A stretch of DNA of 31,115 nt from a virus, in the IMG/VR virus record IMGVR_UViG_3300020478_001125, positions 1-31,115 of that record; one strand, written 5' to 3'. Made by a program: the position numbers and the translations under genes. Numbering within the stretch: position 1 is the stretch's first letter; every line of letters starts with the position of its first letter. Of this stretch, positions 6,876-13,788 are shown piece by piece. Below the pieces are notes generated by a model. That model did not search any database. It saw nothing but the letters and a program-made list of their open reading frames with translations, and was not told the DNA's origin.

Positions 6876-6894
6876 CTTATAAGAAAGGTGTTAA

Positions 6895-7347
6895 ATGTCA
6901 GACCCAACCAAAAGATTAATAGTAGATTGTGATGGAGTTATAGCAGACAAGAATCACGGTGGTGATTATTCTAAAGCTGGCCCGCTTCAGCACGGCATCG
7001 ACCAAGTAAACAAGCTATATGACATGGGGTATGAGATTGTTCTTTATACTGCGCGATATGGCGACAGAGAGAACGGAAACATACACAGGCAGTATGAGAG
7101 AGGATACAGAGAGTGGACAGATTGGCTAGAAGACCACGGCGTTAAATATCATCATGCCCACATGGGAAAGCTAGCTGGCGTTATATACATAGACGATAAA
7201 GCTGCTAGGGTTGAGGGAGATACGGAGGATGGCTGGTCTCAAGTCTGGAAAGAAATTGACAACCTGAAGGGGAAAGACAGATATGGAAACCCCGTAATTG
7301 AAGAGTTAGATACGGGTGGTGACGGGATTGCATATCGTATAACCTGA
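6895..7347 (+). CDS. HAD-family phosphatase
   Basis: A 150-aa haloacid-dehalogenase-type hydrolase. Motif I is DCDGVIAD with nucleophile D11 and acid/base D13, motif II is VLYTAR with T52, motif III is the lysine in GKLAG (K92) and motif IV is YIDDKA with D100-D101. The small size and absence of a cap fit the group linked to capsule and nucleotide-sugar pathways, although phage 5'-nucleotidases look similar. An AAAGG-type site precedes the ATG. It follows the tRNA and sits just before the metabolic module at 7358. Confidence 0.85.
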   Translation: MSDPTKRLIVDCDGVIADKNHGGDYSKAGPLQHGIDQVNKLYDMGYEIVLYTARYGDRENGNIHRQYERGYREWTDWLEDHGVKYHHAHMGKLAGVIYIDDKAARVEGDTEDGWSQVWKEIDNLKGKDRYGNPVIEELDTGGDGIAYRIT

Positions 7348-7357
7348 AAGGACAGTT

Positions 7358-7858
7358 ATGAAATTAGACCACATCGCTTATAGAGTTAAAGACCGGCATA
7401 AGGCCGCTGAGTTCTTTAAGTCGATGTTCAATTATGAGGTTGGCACTGAATTCGATGTAGAGTTTGACGATGGTTCCAAGGCAGAGTGCTATGCTCTCCT
7501 GCCTCCAGTTAAGCCAGAGGTTTTAGTCCGCGAAGGTCCAGAAATTTTTATATCTGACGGCACTTCAGGTTCTATAGTAGGCAACTGGGTTGAATCTCGT
7601 GGAGGGGTTGGTGGAATACATCACATAGCTTACAGAACCAGAAAAATAGACACTCTTGTAGAAGAGTGGAAAAATCTAGGTATTGAGTTTTTGACAGACG
7701 ACATAATAGACTGCCCAGAGGACAACTTAAGACAAATTTTCACCAAGCCTTTAGACTATCTTGGCGGCGTGATAATAGAACTTATACAAAGAGGAAGCAA
7801 AGGCTTCTGCGAGAACTCAGTTAAAAATCTTATGGAATCTACAAAGGAAGTAAAATGA
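7358..7858 (+). CDS. VOC-superfamily protein resembling one half of 4-hydroxyphenylpyruvate dioxygenase
   Basis: A vicinal-oxygen-chelate protein of 166 aa. The two beta-alpha-beta-beta-beta modules start at LDHIAYRV (H5) and IHHIAYRT (H88-H89), and VIIELIQRG gives E141, so the usual two-His, one-Glu metal site can form from H5, H89 and E141. The end, LRQIFTKPLDYLGGVIIELI followed by GFCENSVKNL, resembles the C terminus of 4-hydroxyphenylpyruvate dioxygenase (QIFTKP... EIIQR... GFGxGNFxxL), but that enzyme is about twice as long. It could be a dioxygenase, epimerase or glyoxalase-type enzyme. Its stop overlaps the aldehyde dehydrogenase start as ATGA, tying it to the lysine module. Confidence 0.8.
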   Translation: MKLDHIAYRVKDRHKAAEFFKSMFNYEVGTEFDVEFDDGSKAECYALLPPVKPEVLVREGPEIFISDGTSGSIVGNWVESRGGVGGIHHIAYRTRKIDTLVEEWKNLGIEFLTDDIIDCPEDNLRQIFTKPLDYLGGVIIELIQRGSKGFCENSVKNLMESTKEVK

Positions 7859-9357
7859 ACACTGTGCAAATCGTTCAGGGTCTCAACTATATTAGCGGTC
7901 AGTTTACAGCACCCAGCCCGGTAGACGTTGATTATTTTGACAGCATCAATCCGGCAACAGGACAGATATTAGGTTCGTTTCCTCAATCCACATCTAGCGA
8001 TATAGACTGTGCTTACGAAGTCGCTAGAGAATCTTTTGAAGGCTGGAGGCAATATAGCAGAGTAAAGCGAGCAGAGTATTTTCTTGCTCTTGCTAATCTA
8101 GTAGAAAAAAGAAGAGAAGAAATTGCCAGAGCCGTTAGTCTGGAGACGGGAAAGGTCTACAACGAGTCTATTGCTGAAGTTAATGAAGCTCTACATATGG
8201 CTCAATATGCTTTTGGTACAGGGAGGATGCCTTATGGAGAAGCAATCGCGTCTGAGCTACCTGAAAAAGACGCTTTTATGCTCAGGAAGCCCAAGGGTGT
8301 TGTTGCTATTGTTGCTCCTTTTAACTTTCCTTTCGCTATTGGAGGCTTCTGGTGTGCTGCACCGGCTCTTGTCGAAGGCAATACTGTTATTTTAAAACCA
8401 AGCGAGGACGTTCCTTGGGTTGGTCAACTTATTGCAGAACTTTATAACGAAGCAGGATTTCCTCCCGGTGTGTTTAATATGATACACGGCGACGGCAAGG
8501 TTGGCGACCAACTAATCCATAAGGATATAGACCACGTTTGCTTTACCGGCAGCGCCGACGTAGGAATGCATGTTCGTAAGGTTTGCGCCGAGAGTTGGCA
8601 CAAGACCGCTTCCTGCGAAATGGGAAGTAAGTCAGCAGTCATTATTCATGAGGATGCAAACTATGACCTCGCTCTTCCAGCCTGCCTTGCCAGTGCTTTT
8701 AAATTATCTGGTCAGCGATGTGTGTCTGCTGGTCGCCTAATTGTTCATCGGTCTCTCTACGATAAGTTTGCAAAAGACTTTGCTTCCTTGGCGTCTAGAG
8801 CCGTTACCGGAGACCCATTTGATGATAACACATTTTATGGAAGCTTAATCAACGAAACTCAACTAAAAAGAGTCGAGTCGTTTAACCAGTTGGTTAACGA
8901 CGACCCAGAGGCAGAAGTTCTACTTATGGGTTCCAGATGTCAAAACAACGGGTTGTTTCTAACCCCAACTGTATACAAAACGGAGTGGAGAGATGTACCA
9001 TACCTCAAACAAGAAGTTTTCGGCCCTCATGTGGCAATCATTCCTTACGATACAATTGATGATGCTATTAGGATTTACAACGACACTGATTATGGACTTT
9101 CTCTTGGAGTAGTAACGGAGGACTTTAAAATTGCCAGACGAATTCGTAATGAATGTGATTTTGGTCTTGGTTATTGGAACGGTGGTAGCATTGCGGCTGA
9201 GAGTCATCTGGGATTCGGAGGAGTGAAGAAGTCTGGAAACGGACAACCTAGCGCAGCCCGAACCTTTAGAGCCGTAACTCACGAAGTCGCATGGACCGTC
9301 AATCACGGAGATTCACTCAACTTCCCACAAGGCATGAAAACAGGAACTGATGAATGA
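7855..9357 (+). CDS. aldehyde dehydrogenase, probably 2-aminoadipate-6-semialdehyde (piperideine-6-carboxylate) dehydrogenase
   Basis: A full-length (500 aa) NAD(P)-dependent aldehyde dehydrogenase. Key residues are intact: N157 in APFNFPF, K181 in LKPSED, the TGSADVG cofactor loop (231-237), catalytic E255 in CEMGSKSA, nucleophile C289 in SGQRCVSAGRL and E387 in QEVFGP. The glutamate motif EMGSKS differs from the common ELGGKN. Substrate is inferred from context: the L-lysine 6-aminotransferase two genes downstream yields 2-aminoadipate 6-semialdehyde, which an enzyme like this oxidises to 2-aminoadipate. ATG overlaps the VOC stop, and its own end overlaps the next start by 8 bases. Family certain, substrate moderately likely. 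Confidence 0.9.
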   Translation: MNTVQIVQGLNYISGQFTAPSPVDVDYFDSINPATGQILGSFPQSTSSDIDCAYEVARESFEGWRQYSRVKRAEYFLALANLVEKRREEIARAVSLETGKVYNESIAEVNEALHMAQYAFGTGRMPYGEAIASELPEKDAFMLRKPKGVVAIVAPFNFPFAIGGFWCAAPALVEGNTVILKPSEDVPWVGQLIAELYNEAGFPPGVFNMIHGDGKVGDQLIHKDIDHVCFTGSADVGMHVRKVCAESWHKTASCEMGSKSAVIIHEDANYDLALPACLASAFKLSGQRCVSAGRLIVHRSLYDKFAKDFASLASRAVTGDPFDDNTFYGSLINETQLKRVESFNQLVNDDPEAEVLLMGSRCQNNGLFLTPTVYKTEWRDVPYLKQEVFGPHVAIIPYDTIDDAIRIYNDTDYGLSLGVVTEDFKIARRIRNECDFGLGYWNGGSIAAESHLGFGGVKKSGNGQPSAARTFRAVTHEVAWTVNHGDSLNFPQGMKTGTDE

Positions 9358-10156
9358 GATTCTAGTATGCAATCCTAGTTATTTCGACATCAACTACGAA
9401 ATAAACTCTTGGATGAGCGTAGATAATGGCGCGGACCCAGAAAAAGCTAGTAGACAGTGGCTTAATCTTACCAATCAACTACTAGGCTGTGGAGCCACTC
9501 TACACTACATAGAACCAGACCCTAGATTTCCAGACATGGTTTTTACAGCCAACGCTGGACTGGTTCATAGTAAAACTAGAACGGTAATTCTATCAAACTT
9601 TCGACACAAAGAAAGACAGGGAGAAAAACAGGTATTTAAAGATTGGTTTTTGAATCACGACTACAGAGTAGTTGAACTACCAGAGCATATATGTTTTGAG
9701 GGAGAGGGTGACGCTTTATTTTTAGGCGACACTCTTTTTCTCGGTTATGGGTTTAGAACAGACCTATCTGCCCATAGTATTATTGCCAACGCATTAGGGG
9801 TTGACTATGTTTCCTGTGAACTGGTCGACCCCTATTTCTATCACCTTGATACCTGCTTTATGCCAATGTCAGACAGGGTTGTTTATTTCAAGAACGCATT
9901 TTCAGATTACTCTCAAATCTCAATGATTGACAAGTTCATAGAGATAGGAACCGAACGGGGAAGGCTTGATATACTTAACGTCCACAAAGAACAGGCGGAT
10001 GAGTTTATTTGCAATAGCGTCAACGTAAAAAGCTCAATAATAACCCCAACAAGCAGTAGCCATTTGTCTTTTGCTGGCTATAAACAATATGTGTGTAATT
10101 TATCTGAGTTTATGAAATCTGGTGGGGCAGCTAAATGTCTGACTCTCAAGTTATAG
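9350..10156 (+). CDS. amidinotransferase/dimethylargininase-fold hydrolase
   Basis: A 268-aa member of the guanidino-group modifying superfamily (arginine deiminase, DDAH, glycine amidinotransferase). Visible marks: FPDMVFTANAGLV (60-72), CFEGEGDALF (115-124) with the substrate-binding acids, YHLDTCF (164-170) with catalytic H165, and the C-terminal SGGAAKCLTLKL with nucleophile C263. The length fits the DDAH-like branch rather than the 400-aa arginine deiminases. Likely products are citrulline or ornithine from arginine derivatives; which one cannot be told. It is wedged between the aldehyde dehydrogenase and lysine aminotransferase genes with overlaps on both sides, so it is part of the same translational unit. 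Confidence 0.85.
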   Translation: MNEILVCNPSYFDINYEINSWMSVDNGADPEKASRQWLNLTNQLLGCGATLHYIEPDPRFPDMVFTANAGLVHSKTRTVILSNFRHKERQGEKQVFKDWFLNHDYRVVELPEHICFEGEGDALFLGDTLFLGYGFRTDLSAHSIIANALGVDYVSCELVDPYFYHLDTCFMPMSDRVVYFKNAFSDYSQISMIDKFIEIGTERGRLDILNVHKEQADEFICNSVNVKSSIITPTSSSHLSFAGYKQYVCNLSEFMKSGGAAKCLTLKL

Positions 10157-11343
10157 AAATATTAAAAAATCATATATTGGTTGACGGATTCCATGTGGTC
10201 GTTGACCAAACCAACAGTCTGGGTTCTTATGTAGCCGACTTAAATACAGGCAAGAAGTACCTCGACTGCTACTCACAATTTGCGAGCCAACCGTTGGGCT
10301 GGAAGCACTCTGCTCTAATTAAAGCTCAGATAGAAATGGGAATTGTCGGCAAAGTAAAAATAGCTAACAGCGATATGTACTCAGAAGAATATGCAGAATT
10401 TGTTGAAGCTTTTTCTGACATTACGCCCGACTTTGATTATTATTTCTTTATAGATGGAGGTGCTTTGGGGGTAGAGAATGCGCTTAAAGCTGCGTTTGAT
10501 TGGAAAGCCAAGAAGCTAGGATACACTCACACTGTTGACATAAATAACATGGACGTGTTTCATTTAAAGAATGCCTTCCATGGAAGAACAGGCTACACAC
10601 TGTCGCTGACCAACACAACACCAGAAAAGACATCGCTTTTTCCCAAGTTTAGATGGACTACAGTAGAACCTGACTGGGAAGACATTGAAAAAAGAATGCA
10701 TGATGAGGTAGCTGCAATTATTATAGAACCTATTCAGGGCGAGGGCGGGGACAACCATTTTCCTCTAGAGTTTTTCAAGAACCTAAGACGTATAGCAGAT
10801 GAACGAGATTGTCTTCTTATCTTTGATGAAGTTCAAACTGGTCTGGGGCTTACGGGCAAGATGTGGGCCTACGAACATTTTGATGTTGTTCCAGACATGA
10901 TGTGCTTTGGTAAAAAGACTCAGGTGTGTGGTTTTTGTTCGACAAAGAGGATAGACGAGGTAGAATATAATGTTTTCAATACTTCCGGTCGTATTAATTC
11001 TACTTGGGGCGGCAATATTGTGGATATGGTTAGATTCCAATATATCGTAGAAGCAATAAAAGAACATAATCTGGTTGAAAACGCCCGAGATGTAGGTCAG
11101 CATCTTACTTGGGAGTTAATGAAACTTCCACTCATAGATAACGTGAGAGGAAGAGGTTTAATGATAGCATTTGATTTACCAGATGAACAGACTCGCGACA
11201 CCATGATGTCGCTCTTACAGGAAAACATGCTAGCGCTTAAGTGTGGAATTCGCTCAATTCGATTGAGACCACCTCTAACATTTTCCTTAGAGGACGCTGA
11301 CTCAGCAAGGAATTTTATCTATGAGGCCATCACAAAGCTATGA
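10135..11343 (+). CDS. lat: L-lysine 6-aminotransferase (lysine epsilon-aminotransferase)
   Basis: A class III, PLP-dependent aminotransferase of 402 aa. The stretch CFGKKTQVCGF (257-267), with Schiff-base K260, is a signature of lysine epsilon-aminotransferase rather than ornithine aminotransferase, and other LAT-like stretches include ILVDGFHVVVD (14-24), HLKNAFHGRTGYTLSLTNT (143-161), IEPIQGEGGDNHF (197-209), IFDEVQTGLGLTG (229-241) and RINSTWGGN (286-294). It moves the 6-amino group of lysine to 2-oxoglutarate, giving 2-aminoadipate semialdehyde (cyclising to piperideine-6-carboxylate). The aldehyde dehydrogenase at 7855 would complete the route to 2-aminoadipate. It overlaps the preceding gene by 22 bases and the next as ATGA. 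Confidence 0.9.
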   Translation: MSDSQVIEILKNHILVDGFHVVVDQTNSLGSYVADLNTGKKYLDCYSQFASQPLGWKHSALIKAQIEMGIVGKVKIANSDMYSEEYAEFVEAFSDITPDFDYYFFIDGGALGVENALKAAFDWKAKKLGYTHTVDINNMDVFHLKNAFHGRTGYTLSLTNTTPEKTSLFPKFRWTTVEPDWEDIEKRMHDEVAAIIIEPIQGEGGDNHFPLEFFKNLRRIADERDCLLIFDEVQTGLGLTGKMWAYEHFDVVPDMMCFGKKTQVCGFCSTKRIDEVEYNVFNTSGRINSTWGGNIVDMVRFQYIVEAIKEHNLVENARDVGQHLTWELMKLPLIDNVRGRGLMIAFDLPDEQTRDTMMSLLQENMLALKCGIRSIRLRPPLTFSLEDADSARNFIYEAITKL

Positions 11344-12182
11344 ATATACAAAACGTAGGAATAATAGGGCAGGGGTTTGTTGGAAGCGCTCTAAGAGAAA
11401 TGTTTTCCAAACACTATAAGGTCTACACCTACGACAAAGCTCACAAAGATTTATCAACCCATAAAAACGTGGGGGAGATGTCTAGACGCTGCGAAGTTGT
11501 TTTTGTCTGCGTTCCCACTCCAATGAGGGAGGACGGTTCTTGTGATATATCAATTGTTAAGGATGTTGTGATTCAGGCTTGTAGCACTGGAAGACGCAAT
11601 ATCATTGCCGTTAAGTCAACCATTCCGCCTAACACAACAAAGGCTTTGCAGACACTATGCCAAGACTCACAGATAGTCTTTAATCCAGAGTTTTTACTTG
11701 AAAGAAACGCCGAAGATGACTTCAGGAATACAAGCAGGGTAATTCTGGGAGGCCCAAGACCAGCAACAACGAGGTTAAAATGGTTTTATGCCAATGTTTT
11801 TCCTAATGCCCAAATCATAAAAACAGATTCTACCGTAGCTGAAATGGTAAAATATTTAACAAATTCTTTTTTGGCGGTAAAGGTTTCTTTTGCCAATGAG
11901 ATATATAATATATGTGAAAGCTTGGATATAGATTACGACAAAGTTGTTGAGTACTCTCTTTATGATGAGAGACTAGGCCAAACCCATTGGTCTGTACCCG
12001 GACCAGACGGACATTATGGTTTTGGCGGTAGTTGTTTTCCAAAAGACATTAATGCTCTTATGCATCTGGCACAAACATTGTGCATTAAGGCAAACACTAT
12101 AAACGGTGCTTGGAATACCAATCTTATGACAAGACCTGAAAAAGACTGGGAGAAGCTTAAGGGAAGGGCTGTCAGTGAATAA
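11340..12182 (+). CDS. UDP-glucose/GDP-mannose dehydrogenase family protein lacking the C-terminal domain
   Basis: A nucleotide-sugar 6-dehydrogenase with a Rossmann start (NVGIIGQGFVGS, residues 5-16), CVPTPM (57-62), KSTIPPNTT (92-100), NPEFLLERNAEDDF (115-128), the helix AEMVKYLTNSF (167-177) with K171, and the active-site GFGGSCFPKD (227-236) with nucleophile C232. Family members oxidise UDP-glucose or similar to the uronic acid. They are usually 390-450 aa; this one stops at 280, missing the C-terminal nucleotide-sugar-binding domain, and the next gene starts at once with no trace of it. Similar short forms may exist in phages; I am not certain. Substrate unknown. It opens the glycan cassette. 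Confidence 0.85.
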   Translation: MNIQNVGIIGQGFVGSALREMFSKHYKVYTYDKAHKDLSTHKNVGEMSRRCEVVFVCVPTPMREDGSCDISIVKDVVIQACSTGRRNIIAVKSTIPPNTTKALQTLCQDSQIVFNPEFLLERNAEDDFRNTSRVILGGPRPATTRLKWFYANVFPNAQIIKTDSTVAEMVKYLTNSFLAVKVSFANEIYNICESLDIDYDKVVEYSLYDERLGQTHWSVPGPDGHYGFGGSCFPKDINALMHLAQTLCIKANTINGAWNTNLMTRPEKDWEKLKGRAVSE

Positions 12183-12408
12183 AATTTATGTCTGCCGAGC
12201 AACGGTTGCTGCAAACCAGAACTTCAATGAAGACAAGCCGGTTATTGTTGTTCAAGAAGATGGTACAACAAAATACAAAGCTCATCATATAAAAATTGAT
12301 GGGCCGTGTGAGATAGTTTATAAAAAGGAATCACCTATAGAGATAGAGGAACCGGGGATGGTCAGGTGTTGGATTGAGACAGACTCTAAGGTTATAAGAA
12401 TAAATTAA
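12175..12408 (+). CDS. small hypothetical protein, 77 aa, GTG start
   Basis: I do not recognise this protein. The start is GTG at 12175, overlapping the dehydrogenase stop by 8 bases; no ATG is available upstream in the same frame. The sequence is beta-rich by eye (CEIVYKKESPIEIEEPGMVR, then WIETDSKVIRIN), suggesting a small compact beta domain. No signal or membrane segment. It shares the transcript of the dehydrogenase. Confidence 0.65.
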   Translation: MNKIYVCRATVAANQNFNEDKPVIVVQEDGTTKYKAHHIKIDGPCEIVYKKESPIEIEEPGMVRCWIETDSKVIRIN

Positions 12409-12427
12409 ATAATCGGAGGTAACAATC

Positions 12428-12898
12428 ATGCCTACTAGCCAACAAGAAGCGTTCAGTATAGTTGAAATACTAGATGAATATTTAGACGAAGAACAAGCTA
12501 GAGAGCTTACTGCTAGACTAGAGCAAGAGATTGGGCAGAAAACAGACAACGACTCTTTAAAGGTTAGTCTGGAAATGCTCAAGGCTTTATACACAAAAAG
12601 CCCTAATAGAATAGATTACGCGAAAAAGGCTGCTCTCTATTCTCTTATCGTATTCCATGTTTTTGTTATAGTTGTCAATATAGCGGCGTTCTTCATCCTC
12701 CCATTCATGTACCCACTTTACGTGTGGATGCCTTTGAATAGCTTTATATTAGTTACCACATTCACCAGAGAAATATGTCCTCTTACCAGACTAGAAAACA
12801 GGCTCAGAACTTCTCTGGGGATGAACAGAATTGGCGGGTTCATAGGACACTACTTTATAAAACCAATAAGGAAGGCTGTCCGAAATAAACAAGTATGA
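12428..12898 (+). CDS. membrane protein with a DUF2784-like ending
   Basis: The first 60 residues are a charged, soluble helical part. Two membrane helices follow (about 69-92 and 97-117 by hydrophobicity), then ICPLTRLENRL and GFIGHYF near residues 121-146. The pattern CPLT-x-LE-x-x-LR ... GGF-x-x-HY is the hallmark of DUF2784, a small membrane family of unknown function. The usual family has three or four helices and no N-terminal soluble part, so this would be a shortened, rearranged version. A strong CGGAGGT site at 12415-12421 precedes the ATG. Its stop overlaps the glycosyltransferase start as ATGA. Confidence 0.65.
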   Translation: MPTSQQEAFSIVEILDEYLDEEQARELTARLEQEIGQKTDNDSLKVSLEMLKALYTKSPNRIDYAKKAALYSLIVFHVFVIVVNIAAFFILPFMYPLYVWMPLNSFILVTTFTREICPLTRLENRLRTSLGMNRIGGFIGHYFIKPIRKAVRNKQV

Positions 12899-13788
12899 AT
12901 GTCTTTAAGGAATATATTTCTAATTTTCCAGAGTCGCTTTACCCTTGCAATCAAGAGGTTGTAAGGTACTACAACAACGTGACAGTGCTGGGAAGACAGA
13001 AAGCTGCGGATTCATCTGTCATTATATGTGGTATATGCAGGGACGCTGAAAAAAACTTAATGTTCAATGTTCCCAGAATTGAACGTATAGGCGAACTATT
13101 TAAAGACTATAAAGTTGTGGTATATGAAAATGATTCAAGAGATTTGACTAAAGATATTCTTGAAGCGTGGAGAAAAGCCAACCATAGAGTTACGGTCATT
13201 ACCGAGAGCTTGGGAGACAAGAAGTTTGGAAGCGTTGCGTCTTTTGAAAGAGCTAGCGCGCTTGCCGATTGCAGAAACAAGTATATGAAACTTGTGAACG
13301 AAACTCTTGACTCCGACTACGTTATAATGCTGGACATGGACATAGAAGGAGGCTGGAGTTATGAAGGAATTTGCAACAGTCTCGGACACACAGACTGGGA
13401 TATGATTGGGTCGAACGGAATACTGTACGGTCCAGTTGATGAACACAACAATATGATTGAGGAAGGCGATATTTTCGGGCGAGTCTACTATGACACATAT
13501 GCCTTCAGAAGACCGGGACATCCAAAGCCACATTCCAGTCAAGAAATTAACCAGTTATTTTATAATAGAGGAGAGCCATTAATTAAAGTGTTGTCGTGCT
13601 TTGGCGGCTTAGGAATATACAAAAGAAACGCAATTAGAGATATTTGGTATAGCTCAAAAAAGCCAGACTCCGCTGCTTGCGAGCATGTATATTTCCATAT
13701 TGACATGGCTAATAATGGGTTCAACAGAATCTATCTCAACCCCAGTCAAATTACCCTATATTCATCAAACCCCTATACATATATCTAA
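12895..13788 (+). CDS. CAP59-like GT-A glycosyltransferase
   Basis: A 297-aa glycosyltransferase of the GT-A type. The strand VIICGICRDAEKNL (42-55), the VVVYENDSRDLTKDIL run (74-89) and the metal-binding DMD in VIMLDMDIEGG (147-149) resemble the cryptococcal mannosyltransferase/CAP59 family, which moves a sugar from a nucleotide donor to a glycan. A conserved-looking SCFGGLGIYKRNA stretch lies near 234-246. Donor and acceptor are unknown. It is coupled by ATGA to the membrane protein upstream and by TAATG to the radical SAM gene downstream, so all three are likely made together. Confidence 0.8.
   Translation: MNVFKEYISNFPESLYPCNQEVVRYYNNVTVLGRQKAADSSVIICGICRDAEKNLMFNVPRIERIGELFKDYKVVVYENDSRDLTKDILEAWRKANHRVTVITESLGDKKFGSVASFERASALADCRNKYMKLVNETLDSDYVIMLDMDIEGGWSYEGICNSLGHTDWDMIGSNGILYGPVDEHNNMIEEGDIFGRVYYDTYAFRRPGHPKPHSSQEINQLFYNRGEPLIKVLSCFGGLGIYKRNAIRDIWYSSKKPDSAACEHVYFHIDMANNGFNRIYLNPSQITLYSSNPYTYI

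Noticed and set aside
10135-11343. ornithine aminotransferase, suggested by the neighbouring guanidino-hydrolase
   Set aside because: The FGKKTQVCG stretch and the VDGFHVVVD start fit lysine 6-aminotransferase better than ornithine aminotransferase.
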